Shown one piece after another: positions 1 through 8,397 of a stretch of 52,119 bases of DNA. The notes below the pieces were generated by a model, which was given only the letters and a program-made list of their open reading frames with translations, was not told where the DNA came from and ran no database searches. Position 1 is the stretch's first letter; each line of letters begins with the position of its first letter. The stretch comes from Yoonia sp. (GTDB lineage Bacteria > Pseudomonadota > Alphaproteobacteria > Rhodobacterales > Rhodobacteraceae), in the NCBI GenBank assembly GCA_029252195.1, contig JAQXBV010000019.1:1-52119 (forward strand), in the 5' to 3' direction. A program made the translations under genes and the position numbers.

Positions 1-1
1 G

Positions 2-361
2 ACCTTCTCCTATGGCCGCAAGCGGATCATGCTGGAAGAAAGCGATGTGACGCGCGGGCTGGTCGGTAAATACGTGGACACTTATGCATTTGTTGATGGG
101 CGGTTTGAGGTGCGCTCAAAAGGCCGACCCCTGCCCTACAAAATCTTCGACATGGATCAACGCGTGACGCACGCCGCCATCACCGACAACAAGCGCCTCG
201 GTGCCGTGCTCGAGCAAATCAAAGAGATGCAAGATAAGGCACTGCCAAAATACCCAGTCAGGACAAACTCTGAGAAGATGGGCTACAAACCAAACGGCAA
301 AACGCCGGGGCGCCCATCAGGATCAAGGGCCAAGAAGAAGATTGTACAGGTGGCAGAATAG
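2..361 (+). pseudogene. ISNCY-like transposase, C-terminal part (cut by window edge)
   Basis: The frame is open from the left edge, so only the C-terminal part of the protein is visible; a Met at position 29 is internal. The visible part resembles the end of ISNCY-family (integrase-catalytic-type) transposases: a segment with GKYVDTYAF and DGRFEVRSKG, then LPYKIFDMDQRV, NKRLG, and a basic tail with NSEKMGY and a GRPSGSRAKKK stretch. The catalytic core lies outside the window, so it cannot be judged whether the element is intact. The paired repeats at 724-762 look like the matching element end. Typed as pseudogene only because it is incomplete here; it could be a whole transposase continuing to the left. 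Confidence 0.65.
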
Positions 362-376
362 GCACATCCTCTACGC

Positions 377-649
377 ATGGATGCCGAAGAAGACCCCGAG
401 ATTATCTTTTCAGACTACACGCAATCTGTCGTCATCGACGGGCACCATTTTGATGTCGAGATTTATAAGACCAGCATCCATCCCGGCTGGATCCTTTCCG
501 TCGAGAACCAGTTTGGAACGTTGACGATCTCAGACAACCCACCCTTCTTTGGCGATGTCCTCGCCTGGCGCGCCTTTGAGGAACTCGTGCGCGAGGAAGG
601 CATCAGAGCATTCTACAACAAGAAAGAGCAACGCAAGCTCGGTCTCTGA
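377..649 (+). CDS. Small hypothetical protein next to the IS remnant
   Basis: A 90-residue acidic protein that I do not recognise. It begins MDAEEDPEIIF, is rich in Asp/Glu and aromatic residues, and ends in a short basic tail (NKKEQRKLGL). No signal peptide, membrane segment or known motif is visible, and no clear Shine-Dalgarno sequence precedes the ATG. It starts 15 bases after the transposase stop and lies between the transposase and the repeats that look like the element's end, so it may be a passenger gene of the insertion sequence or a stray frame. Moderate doubt that it is expressed. Confidence 0.4.
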   Translation: MDAEEDPEIIFSDYTQSVVIDGHHFDVEIYKTSIHPGWILSVENQFGTLTISDNPPFFGDVLAWRAFEELVREEGIRAFYNKKEQRKLGL

Positions 650-723
650 CCCCATGCAAAGCCAGCCAGGGCTGCGATATATGAGGTCTCCGCCCTGTCA
701 GGCTTTGCTACCGTTAGCGCCGG

Positions 724-762
724 TGGTGACATTTCTGCTTTGCACAACTGGTGACATTTCTG
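724..762. repeat. Paired 14-bp repeats at the presumed IS end
   Basis: The 14-mer TGGTGACATTTCTG occurs at 724-737 and again at 749-762, in the same orientation, with starts 25 bases apart. Closely spaced copies of such a motif are typical of transposase-binding ends of IS481/ISNCY-type elements. They lie about 360 bases downstream of the transposase stop, so the element probably ends near 765-775. The stretch 650-831 holds no other gene; it contains only these repeats and a hairpin. Confidence 0.55.
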
Positions 763-784
763 AATGGCGTTTACATCTGCAAAC

Positions 785-817
785 AACCGACAGCCCGTAG
801 ATGGCTGCCGGTTTTTT
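785..817. terminator. Hairpin terminator after the cytochrome gene
   Basis: Arms 787-795 and 803-811 pair (CCG-A-CAGCC with GGCTG-C-CGG, one mismatch) around a 7-base loop, followed on the plus strand by a run of six T. On the minus strand it lies 15 bases after the stop of the cytochrome gene, but the T-tract there is interrupted (TTGTTT). It may serve both directions, separating the IS remnant from the photosynthesis cluster. Confidence 0.5.
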
Positions 818-831
818 CGTTTTGGGATCGC

Positions 832-1293
832 TTAGTTTGATACAGCTGCTTCTTCGGCATCTACTTCAGGTCCGACCGAGACCAGATACGCCCAAAGGTT
901 GATGGCATCCTCTTCGTCGCGCAGCTTGTAGGTCATCTTGGACCGCTCGCGCGACCCAAGCGTGTCGGAAAGATAGGCAGAGGGATCAAGCGTCCATGCG
1001 ACGAAAGTGGCCTCGTCCCAGACAACGCCTGTTTCACCCACTGCAACCAGGCCGTCGGAATAGCGGAAATCCTCAACGCTTCCGAGCTGACGACCCAAGA
1101 CACCATAAAGGTTCGGGCCAACCTTGGCGCCGCGCTGGATTTCTGTGCCCTCGGCATCGATAATAGCGTGGCACGTCTTGCAATTCTTGAACGCATCCTC
1201 GCCCGCCGCAGCATCTCCCGAGGCATGCGCATCGGCAAAAACGGGGCCGGCAAGCAACAAGGCCGCAGCGAAAGAAGTCACAGTTAGTTTCAT
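832..1293 (-). CDS. Soluble c-type cytochrome (cytochrome c2/c551-like)
   Basis: Encodes a 153-residue secreted monohaem cytochrome. The N-terminus (MKLTVTSFAAALLLAGPVFADAHA) is a signal peptide; haem attachment is C38-K-T-C41-H42 and the likely axial methionine is M120 in RSKMTYKL. Such periplasmic class I cytochromes carry electrons from the bc1 complex to the photo-oxidised reaction centre, which fits its place at the edge of the cluster, especially since no tetrahaem pufC is present. The start at 1293 is chosen because GGAG lies eight bases before it and the signal peptide begins there; the frame extends upstream to 1350 without a better site. No PpsR box is visible upstream. Assignment to c2 rather than another small cytochrome c is inference. 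Confidence 0.85.
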   Translation of the reverse strand: MKLTVTSFAAALLLAGPVFADAHASGDAAAGEDAFKNCKTCHAIIDAEGTEIQRGAKVGPNLYGVLGRQLGSVEDFRYSDGLVAVGETGVVWDEATFVAWTLDPSAYLSDTLGSRERSKMTYKLRDEEDAINLWAYLVSVGPEVDAEEAAVSN

Positions 1294-1499
1294 GTAGTCT
1301 ACTCCAGTGAAGTTATGAGTAGACGATAGAGCGCGGCAGATTAATTTCAAGACAGTTTCGTGTAAAGCAGCGCGATCCCGCGATCACCTTTACGAATGTT
1401 CAAATTCTTTTCCAAAAAGCATTTGTCAGAACGCGCGAACGATCTACACTGCATATCAGGGAGGCACTGCGCCAGAGAATGCTAAGGGGGGACACTTGC

Positions 1500-2327
1500 A
1501 TGACGTCTGACATGAATGCATTTCATCACAACGTTTATGAGCAATCATTTCGTGACATCCGGTCGCTGAATAAAAAGCTACCGGAAGAAACGATTTTATC
1601 ATTGGCGCGCGAAGTGCTGCGGCAGCTTGCGGATCGCGCACGCGCGGTCGAGGTCAGAGAAACGCCCTCAATGGTTGAAAGCGTGACAAAACTTGCCCGC
1701 TTTTTGATCTCGGACGACCCGAAGGCGGGCGCGGACATGATCTATGAACTGCAATCGGAAGGTGCCAGCCTTGATGATGTTTACCTCGTGTATCTTGCTG
1801 AAGCTGCAAGGAAATTAGGTGATTGGTGGAACAAGGACCGTATCTCTTTGGTTGATGTTACAGTCGGCACCGGTCGGATTTATGCGATCATGCGCGGCCT
1901 CTCCCCGCTGTATTCCGCAAAAATAACAAATAGCCATAAATCGGCCCTCTTCACTGCCGTTCCGGGCGAGACCCATACCATCGGCGTCAAGATGGCCGCT
2001 GACCTGTTCCGCCAAAACGGCTGGACGATTGATCTTAAGATAGGTGCGACAGGAAGCGAGCTTGCCCAAGCTATTCGCACCTCCCCGCCACGGATTGTCG
2101 GGCTGTCGGCAGGCGGGATTCACGCGGTTGATGCCCTGGCACATCTGATCATAGCGATTCGGATCAATTCGCCCGCAACTTTGATTTTGGTCAGCGGGCA
2201 GATTGTTAATGAGGCGACAGATTTGGTAAAATTGATGGGGCCGGACGCGCTGGTGTTTGACTTTACTGACGTCGAGGCCGAAATGGACCGGTTGTGGGAT
2301 ATCTCCGAACCGGCCTTGGCCTTATAA
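1500..2327 (+). CDS. B12-binding AerR/PpaA-like regulator
   Basis: A 275-residue cytoplasmic protein with a helical upper domain (roughly residues 25-140, containing LGDWW at 107-110) and a C-terminal Rossmann-like cobalamin-binding domain. The B12 signature appears as E-T-H-T-I-G with H159, close to the E-Q-H-T-L-G of PpaA at the other end of the cluster; both also show W-x9-V-[ST] where CarH/MeaA-type proteins have W-x9-EH. This makes it a second AerR/PpaA-like protein. AerR-type proteins bind cobalamin and modulate PpsR/CrtJ; that role here is inference. The start at 1500 is supported by AGGGGGGA just upstream; 1479 is an alternative. bchG follows after 57 bases that carry two PpsR boxes. 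No DNA-binding domain is visible. Confidence 0.75.
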   Translation: MTSDMNAFHHNVYEQSFRDIRSLNKKLPEETILSLAREVLRQLADRARAVEVRETPSMVESVTKLARFLISDDPKAGADMIYELQSEGASLDDVYLVYLAEAARKLGDWWNKDRISLVDVTVGTGRIYAIMRGLSPLYSAKITNSHKSALFTAVPGETHTIGVKMAADLFRQNGWTIDLKIGATGSELAQAIRTSPPRIVGLSAGGIHAVDALAHLIIAIRINSPATLILVSGQIVNEATDLVKLMGPDALVFDFTDVEAEMDRLWDISEPALAL

Positions 2328-2329
2328 AG

Positions 2330-2382
2330 TGTAAACTAAAGATTACACTTGATGTGATTTGAAGTGTCAGATTAAACTGACA
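2330..2382. promoter_or_regulatory. Two PpsR boxes before bchG
   Basis: Two exact TGT-N12-ACA sequences: TGTAAACTAAAGATTACA at 2330-2347 and TGTCAGATTAAACTGACA at 2365-2382, with 17 bases between them. This is the target of the PpsR/CrtJ repressor. The second box ends two bases before the bchG start, so it overlaps any promoter. A possible -35 TTGATG (2349-2354) with a TTAAAC-like -10 (2372-2377) would start transcription about at the ATG. Confidence 0.8.
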
Positions 2383-2384
2383 CT

Positions 2385-3284
2385 ATGGCTTTTACAGACT
2401 CACTCATCCCACGTCGCTACCCCGAGCCCGCAGCGATGTTGCGGCTGATCAAACCCATCACATGGTTCCCGCCGATGTGGGCCTATATCTGCGGATTGAT
2501 CTCGTCGGGCGCATCTGCGTCGGGGCAATGGCTTTATATCATCTTGGGCATTTTGCTCGCTGGTCCGATTGTCTGCGGCATGAGCCAAGCGGCAAACGAT
2601 TGGTGTGACCGGCATGTTGATGCGATCAACGAACCTGACCGCCCCATTCCCTCGGGCCGCATCCCCGGTCGCTGGGGCCTCTGGATCGCCATTGCGATGT
2701 CGGTCCTCTCGCTGGCAGTCGGTGCCATGCTTGGCCCTTGGGGCTTTGGGGCGACCGTGGTTGGTGCGGCCGCCGCATGGGCCTATTCCGCCGAACCCGT
2801 TCGTTTGAAAAAATCTGGCTGGTGGGGGCCAGGACTTGTTGGGCTTAGTTACGAAAGCCTGCCTTGGTTCACAGGGGCCGCCATTCTGGCCGCAGGTGCG
2901 CCAAGCTGGCAGATCGTCACAATTTCGCTGCTTTACGGTATCGGCGCACACGGGATCATGACGCTTAATGATTTCAAGGCGCTGGAAGGCGACACAAGAA
3001 CCGGCGTGAACTCTCTGCCCGTCACCTTGGGACCAGACCGCGCCGCACGCGTTGCCTGCTGGATCATGACCATCCCGCAGGCGGGCGTTGTGATCCTGCT
3101 AGTCCTCTGGGGCAAACCGCTCCACGCCATAGCCGTCGCCGCCGTTATCGGCTTGCAACTGCTCGCAATGCGCAAACTCCTGCGCGATCCGCTTGAAAAC
3201 ACACCGTGGTATCAGGGGACCGGCATCACACTTTATGTGGCCGGTATGATGATCTCCGCCTTCGCCATAAGAGGTTTGCTATGA
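2385..3284 (+). CDS. bchG: Bacteriochlorophyll a synthase
   Basis: UbiA-family membrane prenyltransferase, 299 residues, that esterifies bacteriochlorophyllide a with geranylgeranyl diphosphate, the last assembly step before reduction of the tail by BchP. The first Asp-rich prenyl-diphosphate/Mg site is NDWCDRHVDA (about 71-80) followed by NEPDRPIPSG; a second polar loop with LNDFKALEGD comes later. Several transmembrane helices are evident, and KPITWFPPMWAY is characteristic of the family. The ATG at 2385 has no Shine-Dalgarno sequence because a PpsR box occupies the preceding bases, so translation may be leaderless. It overlaps the next gene by ATGA. Confidence 0.95.
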   Translation: MAFTDSLIPRRYPEPAAMLRLIKPITWFPPMWAYICGLISSGASASGQWLYIILGILLAGPIVCGMSQAANDWCDRHVDAINEPDRPIPSGRIPGRWGLWIAIAMSVLSLAVGAMLGPWGFGATVVGAAAAWAYSAEPVRLKKSGWWGPGLVGLSYESLPWFTGAAILAAGAPSWQIVTISLLYGIGAHGIMTLNDFKALEGDTRTGVNSLPVTLGPDRAARVACWIMTIPQAGVVILLVLWGKPLHAIAVAAVIGLQLLAMRKLLRDPLENTPWYQGTGITLYVAGMMISAFAIRGLL

Positions 3285-4564
3285 CATTATCCTGGACCCA
3301 AATCATGCGGCTTGGCCTCGTGCAAATGGCGCTTGGCGCGATTGTCGTGCTGACCACCTCGACGCTCAACCGGCTGATGGTCGTTGAATTCGCGCTGCCC
3401 GCAGTCCTTCCGGGCATATTGGTCGGGCTGCATTACGGCATTCAACTCTCGCGCCCGAAATGGGGCCTGATGTCCGACAATGGCGGCAACCGTACGCGGT
3501 GGATCATCGGCGGCATGGTTGTGCTGGCGCTTGGCGGCTTTGGTGCGGCGCTGGCCGTCACCCTGTTTGCGGTCAATCTCTGGCTTGCACTTGGCCTGTC
3601 GTTTGCAAGTTACGCGCTGATCGGGCTTGGGGTTGGCGCGTCAGGCACATCGCTGCTGGCCCTTCTTGCCACCGCGACCCATCCGCAAAGACGGGCTGCG
3701 GCGGCGACAATCACTTGGCTTATGATGATCTTCGGGATCGCACTGACTGCGGGGCTTGCAGGGTCGTTCCTTGATCCCTACTCGCCCGCCCGCCTGCTCA
3801 CCGTTGTGGCCGTCGTTGTCACATCTGCGGTGGTCCTCACCACGCTGGCCATCGGCCGCATCGAAAGCAAGGTCGTCGCACAAACCCCCGATCAGCCGAT
3901 GCCGTTTATAGAAGGCATGCGCGAAATCTGGGCAGAGCGTAAGACACGTAACTTTACCCTCTTTGTGTTCCTGTCGATGAACGCCTACTTCATGCAAGAG
4001 CTGATCCTTGAACCCTTTGCGGGGCTGGTCTTCGACTTCACACCCGGTCAATCAACCTCGCTGAGCGGCGCACAAAACGGTGGCGTTTTCATCGGTATGC
4101 TGCTTGTGGGTATCGCTGCAACTGGCCTCAAGTTCGGCGCATTGCGCTCTTGGGTTGTCGCGGGCTGCCTTGGGTCATGTGCAGTTCTGGGGCTGATCAG
4201 CCTGACCGCAACCGGTGCGGTGGCCCTGCCCCTCACACCGCTTGTTGTGGCCCTTGGCGTCTTTAACGGCATGTTTGCTGTGGCGGCAATTGGCGCGATG
4301 ATGGCGCTTGCCTCTCAAGGACGCAGCCGCCGCGAAGGCACACGCATGGGCATCTGGGGTGCAGCCCAAGCACTTGCCGCCGGATTTGGCGGGCTTACAG
4401 GGGCCGCCGCCGCCGATATCATGCGCCGCTTCATGGAGGACGGCCCCGCATTCGGCGCCGTATTTGCCTTTGAAGCTGCACTGTTTCTTGCGTCTGCCAT
4501 GATGGCCGCACGCGTTATGGACCACAAACCTGTGCCACGCGCCCAGATGATCCTCGGGGAGTAA
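3281..4564 (+). CDS. PucC/BCH2-family MFS protein (ORF428 type)
   Basis: A 427-residue membrane protein with about twelve predicted helices, of the PucC-LhaA-ORF428 branch of the major facilitator superfamily. The opening WTQIMRLGLVQMALG, the LHYGIQLSRPKWG segment and GIWGAAQALAAGFGG are shared with this group. Members help deliver (bacterio)chlorophyll to light-harvesting complexes. Its place between bchG and bchP matches Rhodobacter capsulatus ORF428, and its length agrees. The start at 3281 overlaps the bchG stop as ATGA; a longer frame begins at 3206 inside bchG but lacks support. The substrate is unknown; a role next to the chlorophyll synthase is inferred from the location. Confidence 0.88.
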   Translation: MTLSWTQIMRLGLVQMALGAIVVLTTSTLNRLMVVEFALPAVLPGILVGLHYGIQLSRPKWGLMSDNGGNRTRWIIGGMVVLALGGFGAALAVTLFAVNLWLALGLSFASYALIGLGVGASGTSLLALLATATHPQRRAAAATITWLMMIFGIALTAGLAGSFLDPYSPARLLTVVAVVVTSAVVLTTLAIGRIESKVVAQTPDQPMPFIEGMREIWAERKTRNFTLFVFLSMNAYFMQELILEPFAGLVFDFTPGQSTSLSGAQNGGVFIGMLLVGIAATGLKFGALRSWVVAGCLGSCAVLGLISLTATGAVALPLTPLVVALGVFNGMFAVAAIGAMMALASQGRSRREGTRMGIWGAAQALAAGFGGLTGAAAADIMRRFMEDGPAFGAVFAFEAALFLASAMMAARVMDHKPVPRAQMILGE

Positions 4565-4568
4565 GACC

Positions 4569-5747
4569 ATGTATGATGTCATTGTAATCGGTGCAGGCCC
4601 TTCAGGTGCCACCGCCGCCGAAGATCTGGCGCGATCGGGGTTTCGCGTCGCCATGATTGACCGTGACGGGCGGATTAAACCTTGTGGCGGTGCGATCCCG
4701 CCGCGACTGATATCGGACTTTGACATCCCCGACGCGCAGTTGATTGCCAAGGTGAAAACCGCACGCATGATCTCTCCGACAGGGCGCGCTGTAGATATCC
4801 CGATTGAAAACGGGTTTGTCGGCATGGTTGATCGCAAGGATTTTGATCCGTTTCTGCGCGCCCGCGCGGTGACTGCCGGCGCGAAAAGCCTGACCGGCAC
4901 ATTCCGTAAAATCCACCGCGACGGTGATAAAACCTTTGTCGTCTATCGCGATAAGCTGACCGGAAACGACGTAAGCTTGCAAACCCGCCTGATCATCGGC
5001 GCGGACGGGGCACGCTCGAACGTGGCCAAGGCCGAGGTGCCGGGTTGCGAAAAGATCAACTATGTTATCGCCTACCACGAGATCATCGAGGCCCCTGCCG
5101 CAAACGGCACATATGACCCGCTGCGCTGTGACGTGATCTATGACGGTGCGATCTCGCCCGACTTTTACGGCTGGGTGTTTCCGCATGGCGCATCGTGCAG
5201 CGTTGGCATGGGCACGGGGATCGACGGCGTTGACCTCAAAAAGGCGACGGCCGATCTGCGTGCGGCGGCGGGACTGTCGGACTGCAAAACCTTGCGCCGT
5301 GAAGGCGCGCCAATCCCGCTGCGACCGATGGATAAATGGGACAACGGGCGCGACGTTGTTCTGGCAGGCGATGCCGCAGGTGTCGTCGCCCCCTCGTCAG
5401 GCGAAGGGATCTATTACGCGATGACGGGTGGCAGGCTTGCCGCCACCGCTGCCAGTGCCTGTTTGAAAAGCGGGCGCGCCAAAGACTTGCAACTGGCCCG
5501 CAAACTTTTTATGGCCGAGCATAAGAATGTATTTAAGGTTCTTGGTGCGATGCAAAATGCCTACTACCGTAGTGACGACCGGCGCGAGCGATTTGTCTCG
5601 CTGTGTCATGACGTCGATGTGCAACGTCTCACATTCGAGGCCTATATGAACAAGAAACTCGTCGCCGCAAGACCTATGGCACATCTCAAGATCGGGGTGA
5701 AAAATCTTGCACATCTGACCGGCATCGTGTCGGCCACACGCATCTGA
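4569..5747 (+). CDS. bchP: Geranylgeranyl reductase
   Basis: A 392-residue FAD-dependent oxidoreductase that reduces three double bonds of the geranylgeranyl tail to phytyl. The N-terminal FAD motif is VIGAGPSGATAAEDLARSG (about 6-24); GADGARSNVAKAEVPG lies in the middle and GDAAGVVAPSSGEGIYYAM is the second flavin-binding segment. Length and order match the BchP/ChlP family. It starts four bases after the transporter gene and ends one base into idi (TGATG), so the genes bchG, transporter, bchP and idi form one tightly coupled operon under the PpsR boxes before bchG. Confidence 0.95.
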   Translation: MYDVIVIGAGPSGATAAEDLARSGFRVAMIDRDGRIKPCGGAIPPRLISDFDIPDAQLIAKVKTARMISPTGRAVDIPIENGFVGMVDRKDFDPFLRARAVTAGAKSLTGTFRKIHRDGDKTFVVYRDKLTGNDVSLQTRLIIGADGARSNVAKAEVPGCEKINYVIAYHEIIEAPAANGTYDPLRCDVIYDGAISPDFYGWVFPHGASCSVGMGTGIDGVDLKKATADLRAAAGLSDCKTLRREGAPIPLRPMDKWDNGRDVVLAGDAAGVVAPSSGEGIYYAMTGGRLAATAASACLKSGRAKDLQLARKLFMAEHKNVFKVLGAMQNAYYRSDDRRERFVSLCHDVDVQRLTFEAYMNKKLVAARPMAHLKIGVKNLAHLTGIVSATRI

Positions 5748-6280
5748 TGCAGATTATGATCCCCGCTTGGGTGGACGGCGTTTTGCAACCTGTTGAAAAA
5801 CTGGCGGCACATGAACGCGGGCTCAGGCACAAGGCCGTCTCGATCTTTGTGATAGCCCAAGGTCACGTTCTGATCCAGCAACGTGCAGCTGGGAAATATC
5901 ACACCCCGCAGCTATGGGCGAATACATGCTGCACGCATCCGCAGTGGGATGAACCCGCCGCGCTTTGTGCCGCCCGTAGGCTCGACGAGGAGTTGGGCAT
6001 CAAGGACCTGCGCCTGAACCATCGCGGCACAGTCGAATACCGCGCCGACGTTGGTAGCGGCCTCATTGAACACGAGGTCGTCGAGGTTTTTGTGGCCGAA
6101 GCTGATCTCGATCTGCCGCTGAACCCAAATCCAGCCGAGGTCATGGCCACCCGCTGGGTCCGCTATGACAGGTTGATCAAAGAGGTCGCAGCCACTCCCG
6201 CGCAGTTCACGCCCTGGCTTCACATCTATCTGGCCGAACATAGCGCCGTGATTTTTGGCGATATGGCAGGCGTGCAATAA
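5747..6280 (+). CDS. idi: Isopentenyl-diphosphate delta-isomerase (type 1)
   Basis: A 177-residue Nudix-fold enzyme that interconverts IPP and DMAPP, feeding GGPP synthesis for carotenoids and the bacteriochlorophyll tail. The active-site NTCCTHPQWDE segment contains the catalytic cysteine, ARRLDEELGI is the Nudix-like metal site, and EHEVVEVFVAE holds further acidic ligands. In Rhodobacter capsulatus the gene after bchP (ORF176) is the same enzyme. Its stop codon ends at 6280 and the stop of the opposing dxs begins at 6281, so the two genes meet with no intergenic base and no room for a terminator outside coding sequence. Confidence 0.95.
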   Translation: MQIMIPAWVDGVLQPVEKLAAHERGLRHKAVSIFVIAQGHVLIQQRAAGKYHTPQLWANTCCTHPQWDEPAALCAARRLDEELGIKDLRLNHRGTVEYRADVGSGLIEHEVVEVFVAEADLDLPLNPNPAEVMATRWVRYDRLIKEVAATPAQFTPWLHIYLAEHSAVIFGDMAGVQ

Positions 6281-8179
6281 CTAGCGGTCCTGCGCGGTCT
6301 TTTGCCCGACGGCCTGCATCGCGGTCGCTGCAATATCCGTGGCCGTCAGCCCTGCATCTGCATACATCGCGTCCGGTGCCGCCTGATCGATAAACCGGTC
6401 CGGCAATGTCATCGTCCGCACCGCCAACCGCCCGTCCAGCTGTCCGGTATTTGCCAATTCGTGCAGAACCATCGCGCCAAATCCGCCCTGCGCGCCCTGC
6501 TCGATCGTGATTAAGGCGCGGTGCGACTTTGCCATTTTGCGGATCAGGGCGGTATCAAGCGGCTTTGCAAAACGCGCATCGGCGACCGTGACCGAAATAC
6601 CTTGTGCGTCCAGCATCTCGGTGGCCTTCCACACCTCCGACAAATGCGCGCCAAACGACAGGATTGCCACGTCGGACCCTTCGCGCAAAATCCGGCCCTT
6701 GCCGATTTCCAGAACCTCGCCAACCTCCGGCATCGTCACACCCGACCCCTCGCCACGCGGATAACGAAACGCGATCGGGCCACTGTTATGGGCCGCAGCA
6801 GTCGCCACCATATGCACAAGTTCTGCCTCGTCAGAGGCGGCCATCACCGTCATATTGGGCAGGGCCGCAAGATAGCCCACGTCAAACGCACCCGCATGGG
6901 TCGCCCCGTCCGCACCAACAAGCCCCGCGCGGTCAATGGCAAAGCGGACAGGCAAATTCTGCAAAGCAACATCATGCACGATCTGGTCATAGCCCCGCTG
7001 CAAGAACGATGAATAAATCGCACAAAACGGCTTTAGCCCGCCCGCAGCAAGGGCCGCAGCAAAGGTCACGCCATGCTGTTCGGCGATCCCCACATCAAAC
7101 ATCCGCGCCGGATGCGCTTGGCCGAAAATATCCATGCCGGTGCCAGAGGCCATCGCGGCAGTGATGCCGATAATCTTGCTGTCAGCCTCGGCAAGCTTGG
7201 CCAAGGCCTGCCCGAATACCTTGGTATAGCTCGGCGCATTGGGGCGCGATTTCGCTTGCGCACCGCTATCCACATCAAACTTTGACACGCCGTGATACTT
7301 ATCCGCCGAGGTTTCCGCAGGCGCGTATCCCTTACCCTTAACGGTGCAACAATGGATCAAGACAGGCCCCGTCGCACGGGTCCGCGCAGAGCGCAGCACC
7401 GCAAGAAGTTGCGGCATATCATGCCCGTCAATCGGCCCGATATACTGGAACCCCAATTCCTCAAACAATGTGCCGGACGCACCAACCGCCCCCGTTACCA
7501 GTTGCCGCGCACGGCGGGCATGATCACGGATCGGACCCGGCAAGGCGGCCTCGAACCCTTGGGTCATCGCGCCAAGCGGCGAGGCATATAATCCCGACAG
7601 ATATTGCGCCATCGCACCCACGGGGGGAGAAATACTCATCTCGTTATCGTTGAGAATGACAAACATACGCCGCCCCTCGGCCCCCGCATTGTTCATCGCC
7701 TCGAACGCCATACCCGCACTGATCGACCCGTCACCAATCACGGCAATCGCATCGCCCGTGGCCTCGCCCATATCGCGCGCCACAGTAAAGCCCAAAGCCG
7801 CGGAAATAGAGGTCGAACTATGGGCTGCACCAAACGGATCAAACGGAGATTCACTGCGCTTGGTAAAGCCGGACAAACCGCCCTCTTGGCGCAAAGTGTG
7901 CATCTTGTCGCGGCGGCCTGTCAGAATTTTATGGGGGTAACACTGGTGGCCCACGTCCCAGATCAACTTGTCACGCGGCGTATCAAACACCGCATGAAGA
8001 GCAACCGTCAACTCGACCACGCCAAGCGACGAGCCAAGATGACCACCGGTTTGGGAGACCGCCTCAATCACTTCACCGCGCAACTCGCGGGCCAGCATCG
8101 CAAGCTCGGCATCACTCAAACCCTTCAGATCAGAAGGCAGATTGATACGGTTCAACAAAGGGGTCTGTGCGCGTGTCAT
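6281..8179 (-). CDS. dxs: 1-deoxy-D-xylulose-5-phosphate synthase
   Basis: A 632-residue thiamine-diphosphate enzyme making DXP from pyruvate and glyceraldehyde 3-phosphate, the entry step of the MEP isoprenoid pathway. [18 protein letters not shown] and [16 protein letters not shown] are near the N-terminus, the TPP motif is [20 protein letters not shown], and [17 protein letters not shown] marks the transketolase-like pyrimidine domain. Start 8179 ([12 protein letters not shown]) is chosen because homology begins there; the frame extends to 8293 without conserved sequence. It lies downstream of pufX in the same direction, as in Rhodobacter (ORF641), after three hairpins, so it may receive read-through from the puf operon. 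Confidence 0.95.
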   Translation of the reverse strand: MTRAQTPLLNRINLPSDLKGLSDAELAMLARELRGEVIEAVSQTGGHLGSSLGVVELTVALHAVFDTPRDKLIWDVGHQCYPHKILTGRRDKMHTLRQEGGLSGFTKRSESPFDPFGAAHSSTSISAALGFTVARDMGEATGDAIAVIGDGSISAGMAFEAMNNAGAEGRRMFVILNDNEMSISPPVGAMAQYLSGLYASPLGAMTQGFEAALPGPIRDHARRARQLVTGAVGASGTLFEELGFQYIGPIDGHDMPQLLAVLRSARTRATGPVLIHCCTVKGKGYAPAETSADKYHGVSKFDVDSGAQAKSRPNAPSYTKVFGQALAKLAEADSKIIGITAAMASGTGMDIFGQAHPARMFDVGIAEQHGVTFAAALAAGGLKPFCAIYSSFLQRGYDQIVHDVALQNLPVRFAIDRAGLVGADGATHAGAFDVGYLAALPNMTVMAASDEAELVHMVATAAAHNSGPIAFRYPRGEGSGVTMPEVGEVLEIGKGRILREGSDVAILSFGAHLSEVWKATEMLDAQGISVTVADARFAKPLDTALIRKMAKSHRALITIEQGAQGGFGAMVLHELANTGQLDGRLAVRTMTLPDRFIDQAAPDAMYADAGLTATDIAATAMQAVGQKTAQDR

Positions 8180-8302
8180 GGGAAAGGCCTTTCTTCTCGA
8201 CAAGAAAATTCGACGGCTGGGTAGTTGGCCTGTTGGCTCGGGAACAGATGTCGCAAACCGCATGGACTTGCGGCACCTGCTTCCCGTAGCCAACAGGAGG
8301 CG

Positions 8303-8392
8303 TCGGAGCGTCGAGTCTCCGACAAATTAGGCGCCCAAGGGACTGGGCTCCTAAAGACGTGCGACGGGGCGGTGGCTAGGCCGCCCGCGTCG
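8303..8392 (-). terminator. Three hairpins after pufX
   Basis: Reading the minus strand after the pufX stop (8398): hairpin 1 pairs 8362-8372 with 8381-8392 (11 pairs, one bulge, GC-rich); hairpin 2 pairs 8328-8338 with 8344-8354 (TTAGG-x-GCCCA, loop of five), followed by TTTGTC; hairpin 3 pairs 8303-8309 with 8318-8324 (GTCGGAG/CTCCGAC). T-tracts are weak, so they may act partly as terminators and partly as 3' barriers that stabilise puf mRNA, as known for Rhodobacter. They separate pufX from dxs. Confidence 0.65.
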
Positions 8393-8397
8393 AAACT

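Noticed and set aside
2349..2362. FnrL-like TTGATGTGATTTGA before bchG
   Set aside because: Only the left half matches TTGAT-N4-ATCAA; the right half is wrong.
8181..8302. A pufC gene or small ORF between pufX and dxs
   Set aside because: No CxxCH motifs or plausible frame; only hairpins and the dxs leader.
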